Assembly (NCBI GenBank): GCA_017852075.1
Contig: JAFMLQ010000011.1
Span: 1-50,549, forward strand
Reading direction: 5' to 3'
Length of the DNA stretch: 50,549 nt
From: Flavobacteriaceae bacterium
GTDB taxonomy: Bacteria; Bacteroidota; Bacteroidia; Flavobacteriales; Flavobacteriaceae
Position numbers and translations under genes: made by a program. Shown here piece by piece: positions 35,123-46,467 of the stretch. Below the pieces are notes generated by a model. That model worked only from the letters and a program-made list of their open reading frames with translations, was not told the origin of the DNA and ran no database searches. Position 1 is the stretch's first letter, and each line of letters opens with the position of its first letter.

Positions 35123-36021
35123 TGTAATAAGAATTTGTCAATTACGTAAATCAGTTGTATTCCAGTGATATAGATGATACTCGCTCGAATCAAAAGACGA
35201 GCTGCAGAATCCGTTTTAGAAATCATTAATTTTAATGCATAATATAAAAAAACAGCTCCTAGGAGGAATACTAAAATTGAAGCTGTTTTAGTAAGATATA
35301 ACGCTCCTGTATAATGAAATGCAGGAATCAATGAAATTACAACGGTCCAAAGGGTATAAAAGACAATTTGGAAAGCTGTATTTTGATCTTTCGAGCCGGA
35401 GGGTAACATTTTAAACCCGGCTGCTTGATATTGATCGTGCATTAACCAACCTATCGCCCAAAAATGGGGGAACTGCCAAAAGAACTGCAACATGAACAGC
35501 AGTCCTGGTTCAACACCAAATTCATTGGTTGCCGCCACCCAGCCTAACATAAATGGTATAGCTCCTGGAAAGGCTCCAATAAATACTGAAAGCGGTGTTT
35601 TTTGCTTCAAAGGAGTATACACGCAGGCATACAAAAAGATCGAAATACTTGCGAAAAAAGCTGTTTTAAGATTGATGATATACAAGGAGGTAACACCAAC
35701 TAAGGTTAAAATTACTCCAATAAATAAGGCAGATTTTGAATGCATTCTTCCCGCAGGAAGTGGTCGGTTTTGGGTGCGAATCATAAGGCTATCCAAGTCT
35801 TTTTCAAATACCTGATTGAATGCATTTGAAGCTCCAACCATAGCATAACCTCCTACTGTCAATAAAAGCAAGGTGAAATAATTAACTTCATTTACTGCTA
35901 AAAAATAACCCGCAAGAGAAGATACCACTACAGAAACCGAAAGCCTAAACTTGGTCAGTTGAGAAAAATCAATTAATCTCTGTTGTCGAGTTGAAATTGC
36001 AATGGTTTTGTTAGGCGGCAT
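35119..36021 (-). CDS. ctaB: protoheme IX farnesyltransferase (heme O synthase)
   Basis: Membrane prenyltransferase that attaches farnesyl to heme B, making heme O for the oxidase. UbiA-family protein of 300 residues with about nine helices. The Mg-binding motifs are NAFNQVFEKDLDSLMIRTQNRPLP (Asn and Asp residues, near 66-89) and the second, degenerate site around WLMHDQYQAAGFKMLP. Its promoter element lies 22 bases upstream. First gene of the oxidase operon that runs to 33124. Confidence 0.95.
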   Translation of the reverse strand: MPPNKTIAISTRQQRLIDFSQLTKFRLSVSVVVSSLAGYFLAVNEVNYFTLLLLTVGGYAMVGASNAFNQVFEKDLDSLMIRTQNRPLPAGRMHSKSALFIGVILTLVGVTSLYIINLKTAFFASISIFLYACVYTPLKQKTPLSVFIGAFPGAIPFMLGWVAATNEFGVEPGLLFMLQFFWQFPHFWAIGWLMHDQYQAAGFKMLPSGSKDQNTAFQIVFYTLWTVVISLIPAFHYTGALYLTKTASILVFLLGAVFLYYALKLMISKTDSAARLLIRASIIYITGIQLIYVIDKFLLQ

Positions 36022-36042
36022 CGATCCTCATCGTTCAGGGGG

Positions 36043-36050
36043 CAAAGATA
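36043..36050 (-). promoter_or_regulatory. promoter for the ctaB-oxidase operon
   Basis: Minus-strand TATCTTTG fits TAnnTTTG, with ATTG 20 bases upstream as a -33 candidate. It ends 21 nt before the ATG. Confidence 0.6.
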
Positions 36051-36105
36051 GGTGAGAAAATGCCATTGCACAATATTTCCTTTGTTAAGATTAAAATTCT
36101 TTTTT

Positions 36106-36801
36106 TTATTGCAACCTAAATATAATCGGAATACTAAATGGTACTCGTACAGGACGACCTCTTTGCTTTCCTGGGGTCATTAAAGGTAATTTTGAAATAA
36201 TGCGATGCGCCTCTTTCTCTAAGTTTTTATCGGGTCCTCGCATACTTATGTTGGTAATGCTTCCGTCTTTAGAGATGATAAAACTAACGTACACCCTACC
36301 TTGAATTCCCATCTCCTGAGCGATTTCGGGGTAGCGGAAGTTTTTGTGAATGTGTTTATTCATTTGTTCCTGAAAGCAATCTCTGCGTTCTGATTTTTTG
36401 ACACCTTCGCAGCCTGGAAAAATAGGCACATCTTCAATGACTGCAAAAGGAACATCTTCTTCTTCTTCCTCTTCCACCTCAACGTCCACAATCTCCACGA
36501 TTTCTTCTTCATTGGTCTCAGTTGACTCAATCACAGTTTCCTCAACATCCTCTTCGTCCTGAACAATCTCAATTACCTGAGGAGCCGGAGGTGGCGGTGG
36601 AGGAGTTTTGATCTGTTCTGTAATTGGGATTACTTCGTCTTCTTCGTCTTCCACTGTCAGTGTTTCGTAGTCATAGTTTTTTTCAAAAGTTTTCCATTCT
36701 ATAGCTCGCCATGAAATAAACAAGACCAGTGCCAATCCAATGACAAAGTATAAACCACTGTTTTTCCGTAAATCTACTTTAGGGGATTTTTTTATTTCCA
36801 T
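36106..36801 (-). CDS. energy transducer TonB, downstream copy
   Basis: Links the inner-membrane proton gradient to outer-membrane receptors. One N-terminal helix (LYFVIGLALVLFISWRAIEW), an acidic, periplasm-spanning linker with PPPPPPAP and many Glu/Val runs, then the C-terminal domain (about 150-231) with FPGCEGVKKSERRDC and YPEIAQEMGIQGRVYVSFII. The ATG at 36801 is used; a TTG at 36831 would add ten residues not shared by the other copy. A terminator lies between this gene and the upstream copy, and a palindrome precedes its start, so it is probably transcribed alone. No exbB or exbD in the window. Confidence 0.93.
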   Translation of the reverse strand: MEIKKSPKVDLRKNSGLYFVIGLALVLFISWRAIEWKTFEKNYDYETLTVEDEEDEVIPITEQIKTPPPPPPAPQVIEIVQDEEDVEETVIESTETNEEEIVEIVDVEVEEEEEEDVPFAVIEDVPIFPGCEGVKKSERRDCFQEQMNKHIHKNFRYPEIAQEMGIQGRVYVSFIISKDGSITNISMRGPDKNLEKEAHRIISKLPLMTPGKQRGRPVRVPFSIPIIFRLQ

Positions 36802-36815
36802 GAGTTTGGGGCTTT

Positions 36816-36841
36816 GGTATAATATTATCAAAAATTATACC
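36816..36841. promoter_or_regulatory. palindrome before tonB downstream copy
   Basis: GGTATAAT and its inverse ATTATACC frame a 10-base spacer, 15 bases upstream of the ATG. Size and place would suit a repressor operator; no match to a known regulator is claimed. Confidence 0.45.
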
Positions 36842-36855
36842 ATTCATTAAAATAA

Positions 36856-36879
36856 AAAACCAGCCAAAAGGCTGGTTTT
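36856..36879 (-). terminator. intrinsic terminator after upstream tonB
   Basis: AAAACCAGCC/GGCTGGTTTT with a 4-nt loop, then a T run, about 20 bases past the tonB stop. Confidence 0.9.
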
Positions 36880-36898
36880 ACTAAAATCAAAAAGTGTT

Positions 36899-37603
36899 TT
36901 ATTGTAATCTAAATGTGATCGGAATACTAAATGGCACCCGTACAGGACGACCTCTTTGTTTTCCTGGGGTCATAGAAGGTAATTTTGAAATAATACGTTC
37001 CGCCTCTTTCTCTAAGTTTTTATCGGGTCCTCGCATGCGGATGTTGGTAATACTTCCGTCTCTTGAGATGATAAAATTAACATATACACGACCTTGAATC
37101 CCCATCTCTTGTGCGATTTCGGGATAGCGGAAGTTTTTGCGAATGTGTTTATTCATTTGTTCCTGAAAGCAATCTCTACGTTCGGACTTTTTTACACGCT
37201 CGCAGCCTGGAAAAATAGGTACATCTTCAATGACTGCAAAAGGAACATCAATGTCTTCTTCTTCCTCTTCAACCTCGACGATTTCAACAATTTCTTCTTC
37301 ATCCGTTTCTGTAGATTCGATAACGGTTTCTTCCACTTCCTCTTCGTCTTCCACGACTTCTATGACCTCAGGTGCTGGGGGCGGTGGTGGAGGTGGGGGT
37401 GGTGGGGTTTTAAGTTGTTCTGTAATTGGGATTTCTTCGTCATCATCGTCTTCCACATTAAGGGCTTCGTAGTCATACATTTTTTTGTATGTTTTCCATT
37501 CAATTGCTTGCCATGAGACAAATAGGACTACTGCTAGACCAATGACAAAATAAAGACTACTATTTTTAGTTAAGTCTACTTTTTCGCTTTTTTTAGGCTG
37601 CAT
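36899..37603 (-). CDS. energy transducer TonB, upstream copy
   Basis: 234 residues with the same plan as the next gene: helix LYFVIGLAVVLFVSWQAIEW, a proline run of ten, a Glu/Val/Asp-rich spacer and the TonB C domain with FPGCERVKKSERRDC and YPEIAQEMGIQGRVYVNFII. The last 300 bases are nearly the same as in the other copy, while the linker differs, so the duplication looks recent. ATG 37603 is chosen over TTG 37612. It has a perfect palindrome 11 bases upstream. Confidence 0.93.
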   Translation of the reverse strand: MQPKKSEKVDLTKNSSLYFVIGLAVVLFVSWQAIEWKTYKKMYDYEALNVEDDDDEEIPITEQLKTPPPPPPPPPPAPEVIEVVEDEEEVEETVIESTETDEEEIVEIVEVEEEEEDIDVPFAVIEDVPIFPGCERVKKSERRDCFQEQMNKHIRKNFRYPEIAQEMGIQGRVYVNFIISRDGSITNIRMRGPDKNLEKEAERIISKLPSMTPGKQRGRPVRVPFSIPITFRLQ

Positions 37604-37613
37604 TTTACACAAA

Positions 37614-37634
37614 TTTTAGATAGCTAATCTAAAA
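37614..37634. promoter_or_regulatory. palindrome before tonB upstream copy
   Basis: TTTTAGAT and its inverse ATCTAAAA around AGCTA, 11 bases before the ATG. It differs in sequence from the palindrome before the other copy. Confidence 0.45.
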
Positions 37635-37652
37635 AAAATCTCATAAATAAAG

Positions 37653-38048
37653 TTATTCTTGAGTAGAAAAACGAAATAAAAACCAAATTGAGAAAATTCC
37701 GATACTCGTTCCTATAAAATTAGCAATCAAGTCTTGGTAGTCAAAATACCTCTGAAATGTTGGAATTAATTGTAAAAGTTCCAATGCAGACCCAACCAAA
37801 ACACTTAAAATAAATGCTTTTTTATAGGCAGAAGGGTGTTTGAAAAAAGCAAAAAAATAGAGGATACTCAACCCCATATAACATATTAAATGTAAAACCA
37901 GATCTCCTCGAATAAAAAAAAGATGCCAGGGTTGTGAATTTGGATTGGGAGGCTTTAAAGAAAGATATACAACTACAATTGTAGCGAGTCCAGCTAAAAT
38001 TTTAAAATATTTATCCTCCTGTAACCAACGTTTGATATGCTTCTGCAT
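37653..38048 (-). CDS. VanZ family membrane protein
   Basis: 131 residues with four membrane helices, matching the VanZ-like family; the function is not established outside teicoplanin resistance and I do not infer it. [20 protein letters not shown] and the closing [19 protein letters not shown] are typical of the family. The ATG at 38048 lies within gcvH, giving a 38-base overlap; no ATG, GTG or TTG offers a start between the gcvH stop and the first helix. This gene follows gcvH in other flavobacteria too. Confidence 0.85.
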   Translation of the reverse strand: MQKHIKRWLQEDKYFKILAGLATIVVVYLSLKPPNPNSQPWHLFFIRGDLVLHLICYMGLSILYFFAFFKHPSAYKKAFILSVLVGSALELLQLIPTFQRYFDYQDLIANFIGTSIGIFSIWFLFRFSTQE

Positions 38049-38394
38049 CTAAAAGACTCTCTATTTGTGTCAAATCACTACACTGTACCTTGACCATCCA
38101 TCCTGCACCATAAGGATCTTCATTCACTGTTTCTGGGGAATCTTCTAAAGCTTCATTGATTTCAACTACTTCTCCCGATACCGGCATAAATAGGTCCGAT
38201 ACGGTCTTTACCGCCTCCACAGAACCAAATACCTCTTCAGCATCTAAACTGTCATTTAGCGTTTCAATTTCTACATATACGATATCTCCAAGTTCCCCCT
38301 GTGCAAAATCGGTTATGCCCACGGTAACGATATCACCCTCTAATTTAATCCATTCGTGATCTTTGGTGTATTTTAAATCTGCAGGTACATTCAT
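38011..38394 (-). CDS. gcvH: glycine cleavage system H protein
   Basis: Carries the aminomethyl group on a lipoyl arm between the P, T and L proteins. The lipoyl-lysine is Lys63 in [25 protein letters not shown] and [14 protein letters not shown] are the other signatures. 127 residues is normal. The other glycine cleavage genes are not in the window. It has its own promoter element after sprA and overlaps vanZ. Confidence 0.97.
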   Translation of the reverse strand: MNVPADLKYTKDHEWIKLEGDIVTVGITDFAQGELGDIVYVEIETLNDSLDAEEVFGSVEAVKTVSDLFMPVSGEVVEINEALEDSPETVNEDPYGAGWMVKVQCSDLTQIESLLDAEAYQTLVTGG

Positions 38395-38413
38395 TGTTTT
38401 GTTTTTAGTAAAA

Positions 38414-38421
38414 CAAAAGTA
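38414..38421 (-). promoter_or_regulatory. -7 promoter element for gcvH
   Basis: Minus-strand TACTTTTG ends 19 nt before the gcvH ATG. The gene can thus be expressed apart from sprA. Confidence 0.55.
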
Positions 38422-38449
38422 AAAAATTCCTTCAGCAAAGGACTTTTTT
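38422..38449 (-). terminator. weak terminator at the end of sprA
   Basis: Minus-strand TCCTT/AAGGA flanked by A and T runs, overlapping the sprA stop codon. The stem is short, so read-through to gcvH is likely. Confidence 0.4.
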
Positions 38450-41400
38450 AATTTCCAAAATTATAACGAATCGTAAAACCAGAGCGGATACTGGTTTGTG
38501 GGAAAGCAGTGGAAATGGCAAACTCTGAAAAATTATGATCGTAAAAAAATAAAGCTGTAAGATTTTTTGTCAAGGCGTAATCAGCTGTTACCTTTATTGC
38601 CATTAGCCGTTGTCCTGCAGTGACTTGATTGTTATCGTATTCTAAGTTTCTCAATACCGTGACGTTATCCCGATAGGAAATATCTGCTTTGATATTTAAA
38701 TCTCCGCTCAAGATCACCCTACGGCCTCCAAAACTTGTTCTAAATCTCAAATCTTGAACCCTATACCCGAGCCCCAAAATATATTCATCACCACTCGTTT
38801 CAGTAATCAAATTATTGTCTAAGCTTAAGGAAATTGCACGTTCTTTTCTAAGTTCAGCTAGTAATCTCAAGGAATTGTTTAATTCCATATCCAAACGAAC
38901 TAGCGGATTAAACTGTTCCACCAAATTAATATTGGAATATAAACGTTGAGGAATTAAGTTTCCGGACTTATCTGTCTGATCGGGAAGTGTTGGGTCGTAT
39001 TCGAAATTGGTCTGGAAATTCGTCAGTGTATAACTGGCTCGGTAGGCGTGATTTAAAGAGAGGCGATTAAAAATTTTAGAAAGCGATTTAATTTCGGTTA
39101 GTCCTGTAAATTTTAAACTCCAATTGGGAAGTGGTGTCCCTTTTATTGGATTCAGGTCAATTTCATTAGGATTGGCACCTGAATAGGCGGCTACAAATGA
39201 ATGCAGCAATACAGACTGTTGTGTTTTTCCAAAACCTAGAGGAAAGCCCTCAGTATCCAACCCTAAGTCCATAAAATCGCTATTTTCAGCAAGTCGTCTT
39301 GCAATGATACTTCGGTATTCTCGGAATTTTTCAAAGTTTGAACTTTCTAAACCTTGAGCAGAATTAAACGCTGTTTTTAACAAAATAGTTGACATTCCAA
39401 AGTTTCCTAAAATATTTGAATATTGAGGGATATACTCCTGATTTTCAACCATAAAATTTTCGAGTCTATTTTCGGTAAAGTCTCGCTCTACATTAAAATC
39501 AATGATCAAGCCATTTAGGGGAACTACTTGTGCCGTGGCCTTAAACTTGTTGGAACGCAACTGGGTATACAATTGATTGAAGTTAGGGAAGCCCGTAAGC
39601 CATCCCTGTCTAGCCACCTCGTAGCGCACGTCTGCTTGACTCCCAAAAGTATATCCCAATGTGGGTCGCATCCCCCCGGCAAAACCAACGGAAGGCAAAT
39701 AACCAGGAAGTACCGTACCATTATTTTCATTATAACTCGCCTGAACTCTTTTTACTGCGGTCAAAATATCAACAATTTTGGTCAAACTCTTTTTAAAGGC
39801 GGTATTCTTCCTTGACGTTGAATCTTTCAATTGAGCTTTATTTACGCTAGACTGAAAACTACTTTTTTTAGTGTTCAATCCTAAAATTGTATAAAGTTTT
39901 GAAAAGGAAAGTGCCCCGGTAAGAGTTTTGGTGTTATTGTTTTGAATGGTGTTGACCAATCCCAGTGGAATTCCTTCCTCACTTTTTACTTCTGCCAAGG
40001 CTTCAGAACCTCTTTGCCAGTTGAAGTTCCCAGTATAATTGTAGGTCGCATCAATAAAACTTAAAAAAGGAATGTATTGAAATGGAAGCTTATAGTTTAA
40101 GGCTAAAGACTGAAAGTGTGAATTGGGTTCTCCCGAATTAAAAAGCCCTTCCCATAAAACTCTTTGATTGGTCAGCAAAGAACTTGCTTCACTTTGATTC
40201 ATGTCAAGGTTTTGCCTTATGATACTGCTTGTTGCCGCGTTAAAATTAAATCGAAGCGAACGTGTTAGGTTGTGACTTATGGCATAATTGTAATCAAATA
40301 AAAAGTTGCGTTGTTGTAGATTTGGTAAATCTCGTTGAAGGGAAGCATCCATTCCTTCCAAATATACTTGTCTAAACTTTTGGTTGTTTAAAATTCTATT
40401 GATGCTGGTAGCCCCTTCCAATGAGCTGGGAAGCAAATTGAAATTCAATTGTTGCAACCACCTCCAATACTTTTTTTGATTAAAGAATTTTACTTTTTTG
40501 AAAGGTTCTATGGGTTTCGAATTAAAGGAATAACCGTAGTTTGCTCCCAGCAATAAATTGATTTCTTCTTGCTTTTCAATTTCATAATCGCGGTGTTCCA
40601 ACGCATTGTAGGCGTAAGAGAAGTCAAAATTTTCTGGATTGTAAAAGCGAGGGGGGCCTTCTCCTGAACTGTTTTTTCTAACCCCAATGAGACTTACACT
40701 TTTACGACGGGTGTAGTCGATTGCCTGATTTCTAATAGAATCACGTTGGGTATTGCGTTCTACGGTGTTGAGACGATCTTTCAATGTTAAATCTTGATAG
40801 AACGGATCGTACTTTGGGGTAATCAAGGTTTCTCCATTGGCAAAGCTCAGGGGTATTTGAAGTCCCCAATTGGCTGGGGCTAGCTGCCCAAGGTTTACGT
40901 TGGATATTAGGTCGTATTGTAACAACTCCTCTCGAGTTCGCTGATTGGGGGTTTGATCAATACTCCCAAAACCTATTGAAGAATAGCGTGCATTGGCAGA
41001 AAAAGTAGCAAAATCTGCAAGATTGGCATCTAAAGCGCCAATGGCTGCCCACCCCCCTTCACTGTCTATACCGGAGATTCTCAATTCATTAAACCAAACT
41101 TCACCGCAGAGGTCATCTCCCAATTGATTTGAAGGGTTTTTAACCCCTATCATCAAGGTTCGGATTGCTCCTAAGGAAGGATTTCCATGAATGGCAAGTT
41201 TGTATTTTTTCTGACCTGGCAAACTGCTGATTGGAGTAAATTCTTGAATTGGATTTAGCTCTTCATCAAAGTAAAGGGTTTCTCCTAATCCGAGTTGCTG
41301 TAATGCTTTCGCTTTTAATTTGGATAATAAGTCTACTGGTATTTCCAACGAATTTGACTCGGGAATCCACACCTCCTCTGCCGACAATCGATTGGAGGTA

Positions 41401-44400
41401 TTTTCAACATAATCCGTAGGTTTTAAAGGTATTTCAATTTGGTAAAAATTATCTTGATAATCTGTCCCCAAACGAATAAAAGCGACCATTCTTCGATCAA
41501 ATTCCTCTTCCGAACCCGTCCCAGGAAGAGGTTCATTTCCCGGTAAAGATTCCGCATGTAAAAACATACGAAGTTTACTGTATTGTCGCATGTCTAGATT
41601 TACGGGCTTGAAAATCGCCCTTGCGTCCATTGGTTTCAAATCACACACACGGAAAGAAAGGGACTGTTCGTTTTGACGAATGATGGTGTTGTTGTTATTG
41701 ATCTGTTCTCTTTGGATTTCAGGAGGCAATACATAGTTGATCGGAATTCGATTTTCATTCTCTAAAATGTTTACTGTGCTGATATCCACCGTAGTTTTGG
41801 TATTGACCAAAATGTCTTCGTTCAACGGTTTGTTATACCTTCTCCAGTCCCCTCGAACCAAGTCCAAGGTACCAAATCGAAAAACTACCTCTTCTTCAAA
41901 ACCATTTAAAAGCATTCGCATAAAACGTATCGAACGCAAATCGTTGATTTCGTTTACAGCCTCGAAGTAATTGTCGAATGAAGTGTTTTCATAATAAGAT
42001 TTTTGAATTGGAATCTTAAATTGAATCCACCTTGTTGTGTATTCATCACCATTAGGTGCATTGACTTTAATGTTTTCTCTCACATCGGTGATAAAGGGAT
42101 GATTTCCCACCTGCATGCTTTTAAAAATAGGAACGCGATATTCAAAATAACTATCAATCGTATTCATACTTTGGTCCCTATTGATGTCTTCTGTATCTGG
42201 TTCGGTGGTGTTTCCTCTGTCTGTATCACTAAAGGCTATAGGGGTATTGTTTTCAAATCCGTTGTAACGTTTGTATCGTTCTAAAATGCTTCCTTCTGCC
42301 TGAAGGAAATATTCGTAATTATCTCCTGCAGGATCAATAGGAGGTCCATTGGTAAAAATGGTGGCTTCTTCTTCATCACTCAGGCCATCCAAACCAACAT
42401 CCTGTAACGGACGATCCTCGGGGTTAGAATTAAAGGCATACACAAGAGATTGGTTGGCAGGGACTCTTCCCCAAGGGGTATCATAGGTAGGGCTGAATTC
42501 ATTTGAACTGGGAAGACCGTTTTCAAATTGTTTTCTTCCGTCACGCAAGATGTCTTCAGAAATATTCCCCAAATGAAATACCAATTCTCCTAACTCATCA
42601 GAGGGGGTCTCTTTGTCTGAAAATGTATCCAGTAGCCAAAATTCAATAAACTCTACGTTGGATTGTTCAAAATTGGTCGCATTTAATGCTCGAGTAATTC
42701 CTGCCCAATTCTTCTTTGGATTTGTTAAAAACTGGTTTTGAGGAGCATTGTTGTACGGCCCCTTTTCTCTTGGATAGTAAGCCAAGTCTAAGGTAGGAAG
42801 TCTTCTGAGCATCCCCTGAACCAAATCCTGTTCTGGAAACAATTCATCGATAAAGATACTTCTTGTTTCATTACTTGAAATATCGTCATTGTTTATCCCA
42901 GAGGGTTGTCTGGAATAAAAAACTTGATCGATAGAGTACCAGGCGAGCTTGGATCTTGCATAGCCGCTTGCCAGCCCTTCTGCATCGGCTCCAGGAACTC
43001 CATTGACAGGGACACTAGAGAGATTCCAAGAAGTAAACCCTTTCACATCAATATTGGTTTGAGCCCCTTCAAAATCATCGATATACACATTTGTTTCTCC
43101 GTTGAGTTGGGTATTTCTCGGATCTTTGGCTCCCAAATTTGCCACTTCCCCTCGAAAAGAAATTTGAGAAGGAATGTTCGATTGAATGGTAGGCCATTTG
43201 TTTACTAACCGCGTTAAAAAAGGCAATTCCGTAGAAAAGTTTGTATTGAAACCCATCATGGTATTGTTTACAGGTTCGGTTCCGTAATTCGCTTTTTGTG
43301 TCAGAGGGTTTTCACTAAGGTTGATCAAGGTACCTCCGACATAAAATTTATCATTGATTCTATGATTAATATTCAACCCTGAAAACCGTTTATTTTGTTG
43401 GTTAAAAAAAGAGTTGTTTTCTACAGAAATATCGATTGGAATGTTAGAAGCTTTAAGTCCTTCGTCCAGTATTTTTACCCTTCCAATTTCATAATTTACG
43501 GTATAGTCCAATCCTTCTCGAAGCAATCTTCCCCCTGCTGTTACTCGAACTGAACCCCTGGGTATATTAAAAGCTCCGATATTAATCCCATCACCACCTT
43601 CGGACTTGTACCGACCTTTAAGCTGAAATTTGTTCTTTTCTGAAAACTCGAGAGCAGCGGCTTTGGTAAGCCCATACATTTCCTTAAAAACGTATTTTCT
43701 TTGATTTTTATTAAAACTATTGTCAATATCATAGTCCTCTTTAGAAGATTTTGGATTGTCTAATAACTCAAACAAGAAAGATCCAAAGGGTTCTACTTTG
43801 GGAAAAATAATTCTACCGTAGCGTGGATCGATGGTGATTCCGGGGAGGTAATCAAAAAATCCATCTCCATTGGGAATCAAGTCTTGATAAGCATTCAACC
43901 GATCTAAGTGCATGGTATTCAGTAAAATTTCCTTATCCAGCTCTTCTGGCCAAATAGCAGGGTCCACAGGAGTCAAATAATTGATAGGAGAGGGATCGGT
44001 ATATAAAATATTTAATCTGAAATCTTCTTCAGACAATTGAAAGGCGCCTGTATTATAAATGTTTTTCATCATCAAATCCCATACGGGTTGACGCACATCA
44101 GTCAGACTGCTTTTCAACATTTTAACGATAAGGGTATTGGTTTTGATTTGTGGCTGTAAATTTGATTGACCAGGAATATTGTTTTGTTGAATAATTGAAG
44201 TTCCTGGAATTTCACCATTGGCAAATTCTCCAACTTGATAGACTTTACCCAAGTAGGTGTATTGAAAAGCAACTCCCAAGATTTCATCGTTGCTCAAACG
44301 CTGATTTAAAGAAATATACCCTAGTTGCGGATGAAAAGAAAATTCTTGAGGTCTAAGTTTTCTCGCACTTTCCAATACAGCATAGTCAATTCCTTCATTG

Positions 44401-45875
44401 ACCTTAAGCCCTTCAAAACCATTTTTTACCGTAGCAATATCTCTTATTTTTTCATTTAAAATTCCTCCAAAACCAATTTCATCAGGATCCAGCTTATTGG
44501 ACTTGTTTTGAGGCGGATCGGATGGATTCGAGGTGTTAAAAAATCCAGCAAAACCATTATCCAAACGGGTATTTTCAGGATGGGCTTCTCCTAAATCCTG
44601 AAGTGCTATAATGTTTCTTACATTTTGTGTTTGATACCCTCTATTGGTAACCCAAACTTCAATCCTAGTGATTTGAACGGGCGAATTGATATAGGGATAA
44701 TTGGCTAAAAATGTATCGTATTGGTCTCTAAAATATTGGCTAATAAAGTAATGTCGGTCTTCCTCATAATCTAAAGCAAATAGTGTGAACTCCTGAAGCT
44801 TGCCCCCACCCTGAGTAGAGATATTTTGGGATTGAGAGCGCTGTTCTGAAAAAACACTTGAAATGGTCGTGTTTCCAAATTTTAAATCGGCTCGTACTCC
44901 AAACAAACTTTGAGCGCCTTGGATGAGGTTACTATTGATGGGCATACTGATGTTACCAATGTCAATATTTTGCAGTATGGCATCTTCAGTAACTTTCCCA
45001 TTTAGATACTCTCTGACTTTATTGCCCACCTGTTCAGTACTATTAGGCAGCTGAGTGATATTCTGTCTTAAATTATCGATCTTCTGTTTCGCTTGATTGA
45101 GCGTATTTTTCGCTTGATTGACTTCATTGGCAACTTCTTTAAGCTGATCTACTCGTTGAGACACCCCTTCTTGCAATCGGTTAATGTTAGATCCTAACTT
45201 TCCGGGAATCAAGCCTGGGATTTCTGATAGCTGAGGGGGGTTGAATTGGATTTTAACCAAATTCTGAAAATCAAATGTAGATTCCGTATCGTAATTTGCG
45301 GTGATCTGAAGTCGTTCCCCAATTTTACCAAGAAGACTCAAACTAATTCTTTGATCAAAATCTAAACCAGGTGAACGTCTATTGATTACCGATGCAACGG
45401 GGTTGTCATTGCGTTGGTATCGGTATCCCAAGTCAATTCCTATGGAGCCTTGGGGAGAAATATCAATAGTATTGCTTCCAAATAAGGATTCGAAAAATTT
45501 ATTGTTGACATACAATTCGGGCAGTAGGTTTTTTTGAGCATCTTCGGCATTGACTCCTTTTCCACTCAAGGCCTGAATTTTATCTTGAAAGTAGCCTTGC
45601 ATTTGTTCTTTCAAAACCAAAGCTTCATATTCTTTAACGGTCAATACCATGGGAGTGCTAATGGGATAGCCTCCTATTTCTTCGGTAAAAATGTAACGGT
45701 TCGTTATCGGATCGTAGGTATATAAACGCTGGATGCTGCTCGATGCAGGAGGTGCTATCGTTCCTGTTTCGGCAGCTTCCTGAGAAAATACAACCCCAAT
45801 TGAAAACAACATCCAAATGAAGGTAAGGATGAGGCGAGGTGATCTAAAAATTACATTTTTAGTGGTTTCAATCAA
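38448..45875 (-). CDS. sprA: cell surface protein SprA, type IX secretion translocon
   Basis: Forms the giant outer-membrane beta-barrel through which folded type IX substrates leave the cell; also needed for gliding in flavobacteria. 2475 residues with a signal peptide ([14 protein letters not shown]), a beta-strand-rich body, long loops and a C-terminal aromatic barrel ending ([14 protein letters not shown]). The segments [17 protein letters not shown] near the start and the [11 protein letters not shown]-type motif ([14 protein letters not shown]) in the middle are family signatures. It starts four bases after the ruvA stop, so it belongs to the maeB-ruvA-sprA transcript. It is by far the longest gene here, uninterrupted. 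Confidence 0.97.
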   Translation of the reverse strand: MIETTKNVIFRSPRLILTFIWMLFSIGVVFSQEAAETGTIAPPASSSIQRLYTYDPITNRYIFTEEIGGYPISTPMVLTVKEYEALVLKEQMQGYFQDKIQALSGKGVNAEDAQKNLLPELYVNNKFFESLFGSNTIDISPQGSIGIDLGYRYQRNDNPVASVINRRSPGLDFDQRISLSLLGKIGERLQITANYDTESTFDFQNLVKIQFNPPQLSEIPGLIPGKLGSNINRLQEGVSQRVDQLKEVANEVNQAKNTLNQAKQKIDNLRQNITQLPNSTEQVGNKVREYLNGKVTEDAILQNIDIGNISMPINSNLIQGAQSLFGVRADLKFGNTTISSVFSEQRSQSQNISTQGGGKLQEFTLFALDYEEDRHYFISQYFRDQYDTFLANYPYINSPVQITRIEVWVTNRGYQTQNVRNIIALQDLGEAHPENTRLDNGFAGFFNTSNPSDPPQNKSNKLDPDEIGFGGILNEKIRDIATVKNGFEGLKVNEGIDYAVLESARKLRPQEFSFHPQLGYISLNQRLSNDEILGVAFQYTYLGKVYQVGEFANGEIPGTSIIQQNNIPGQSNLQPQIKTNTLIVKMLKSSLTDVRQPVWDLMMKNIYNTGAFQLSEEDFRLNILYTDPSPINYLTPVDPAIWPEELDKEILLNTMHLDRLNAYQDLIPNGDGFFDYLPGITIDPRYGRIIFPKVEPFGSFLFELLDNPKSSKEDYDIDNSFNKNQRKYVFKEMYGLTKAAALEFSEKNKFQLKGRYKSEGGDGINIGAFNIPRGSVRVTAGGRLLREGLDYTVNYEIGRVKILDEGLKASNIPIDISVENNSFFNQQNKRFSGLNINHRINDKFYVGGTLINLSENPLTQKANYGTEPVNNTMMGFNTNFSTELPFLTRLVNKWPTIQSNIPSQISFRGEVANLGAKDPRNTQLNGETNVYIDDFEGAQTNIDVKGFTSWNLSSVPVNGVPGADAEGLASGYARSKLAWYSIDQVFYSRQPSGINNDDISSNETRSIFIDELFPEQDLVQGMLRRLPTLDLAYYPREKGPYNNAPQNQFLTNPKKNWAGITRALNATNFEQSNVEFIEFWLLDTFSDKETPSDELGELVFHLGNISEDILRDGRKQFENGLPSSNEFSPTYDTPWGRVPANQSLVYAFNSNPEDRPLQDVGLDGLSDEEEATIFTNGPPIDPAGDNYEYFLQAEGSILERYKRYNGFENNTPIAFSDTDRGNTTEPDTEDINRDQSMNTIDSYFEYRVPIFKSMQVGNHPFITDVRENIKVNAPNGDEYTTRWIQFKIPIQKSYYENTSFDNYFEAVNEINDLRSIRFMRMLLNGFEEEVVFRFGTLDLVRGDWRRYNKPLNEDILVNTKTTVDISTVNILENENRIPINYVLPPEIQREQINNNNTIIRQNEQSLSFRVCDLKPMDARAIFKPVNLDMRQYSKLRMFLHAESLPGNEPLPGTGSEEEFDRRMVAFIRLGTDYQDNFYQIEIPLKPTDYVENTSNRLSAEEVWIPESNSLEIPVDLLSKLKAKALQQLGLGETLYFDEELNPIQEFTPISSLPGQKKYKLAIHGNPSLGAIRTLMIGVKNPSNQLGDDLCGEVWFNELRISGIDSEGGWAAIGALDANLADFATFSANARYSSIGFGSIDQTPNQRTREELLQYDLISNVNLGQLAPANWGLQIPLSFANGETLITPKYDPFYQDLTLKDRLNTVERNTQRDSIRNQAIDYTRRKSVSLIGVRKNSSGEGPPRFYNPENFDFSYAYNALEHRDYEIEKQEEINLLLGANYGYSFNSKPIEPFKKVKFFNQKKYWRWLQQLNFNLLPSSLEGATSINRILNNQKFRQVYLEGMDASLQRDLPNLQQRNFLFDYNYAISHNLTRSLRFNFNAATSSIIRQNLDMNQSEASSLLTNQRVLWEGLFNSGEPNSHFQSLALNYKLPFQYIPFLSFIDATYNYTGNFNWQRGSEALAEVKSEEGIPLGLVNTIQNNNTKTLTGALSFSKLYTILGLNTKKSSFQSSVNKAQLKDSTSRKNTAFKKSLTKIVDILTAVKRVQASYNENNGTVLPGYLPSVGFAGGMRPTLGYTFGSQADVRYEVARQGWLTGFPNFNQLYTQLRSNKFKATAQVVPLNGLIIDFNVERDFTENRLENFMVENQEYIPQYSNILGNFGMSTILLKTAFNSAQGLESSNFEKFREYRSIIARRLAENSDFMDLGLDTEGFPLGFGKTQQSVLLHSFVAAYSGANPNEIDLNPIKGTPLPNWSLKFTGLTEIKSLSKIFNRLSLNHAYRASYTLTNFQTNFEYDPTLPDQTDKSGNLIPQRLYSNINLVEQFNPLVRLDMELNNSLRLLAELRKERAISLSLDNNLITETSGDEYILGLGYRVQDLRFRTSFGGRRVILSGDLNIKADISYRDNVTVLRNLEYDNNQVTAGQRLMAIKVTADYALTKNLTALFFYDHNFSEFAISTAFPQTSIRSGFTIRYNFGN

Positions 45876-45879
45876 AAAT

Positions 45880-46461
45880 TTACAATTTATTCAGAGCTTC
45901 CTTGATCAGTCCTTCTACAGAACAGTCTGGTGTAGTTTGAATAATGCGATCCACGATACGTTCAGACTGCTTCCTTGAATAACCAAGAACCTCCAGTGCT
46001 GATAACGCTTCATCTTTGATTGTATTGTTTCCTAAAACCTGAATTTCTTCACCATCTTGAAGATTTATCATTTTATCTTTTAGTTCGATTAAAACACGTT
46101 GTGCTGTTTTGAGTCCTATCCCTTTTACAGATTTAATTGTATTGAGGTCTTCTGATAAAATAGCACGTTGTATTTGCTGGGGCTCCAACGAAGAAAGCAT
46201 GGTCCTGGCAGTACTGGCTCCAATTCCCGAAACGGAGATTAAGAGTAAAAAAATTGACCGTTCTATTGGGGTGTGAAAACCAAATAAGGTATGTGCATCT
46301 TCACGGACTTGCAAATGGGTAAAAAGCTTAATACTTTCTTCATTACTTATTTGAGAAAATGTGTGCAATGAAATATGAACTGCGTAGCCAACTCCATTAC
46401 AATCAATAACAACTTGAGTTGGTGTTTTTTCTACTAGCCTACCAATAATTTGAGTAATCAT
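45880..46461 (-). CDS. ruvA: Holliday junction DNA helicase subunit RuvA
   Basis: Tetramer that binds four-way DNA junctions and loads RuvB for branch migration. 193 residues: OB-fold domain (1-65), helix-hairpin-helix pair (LLLISVSGIGASTARTML and IKSVKGIGLKTAQRVLIEL at about 77-125) and a flexible C-terminal domain III (DEALSALEVLGYSRKQSE). The order maeB-ruvA-sprA is widespread in flavobacteria. Gaps on both sides are six and four bases. Confidence 0.97.
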   Translation of the reverse strand: MITQIIGRLVEKTPTQVVIDCNGVGYAVHISLHTFSQISNEESIKLFTHLQVREDAHTLFGFHTPIERSIFLLLISVSGIGASTARTMLSSLEPQQIQRAILSEDLNTIKSVKGIGLKTAQRVLIELKDKMINLQDGEEIQVLGNNTIKDEALSALEVLGYSRKQSERIVDRIIQTTPDCSVEGLIKEALNKL

Positions 46462-46467
46462 CTCTTT

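Noticed and set aside
37230-37472. Plus-strand serine- and glycine-rich frame of 80 codons
   Set aside because: It is the antisense of the Glu/Asp and proline-rich linker of tonB; the odd composition follows from that.
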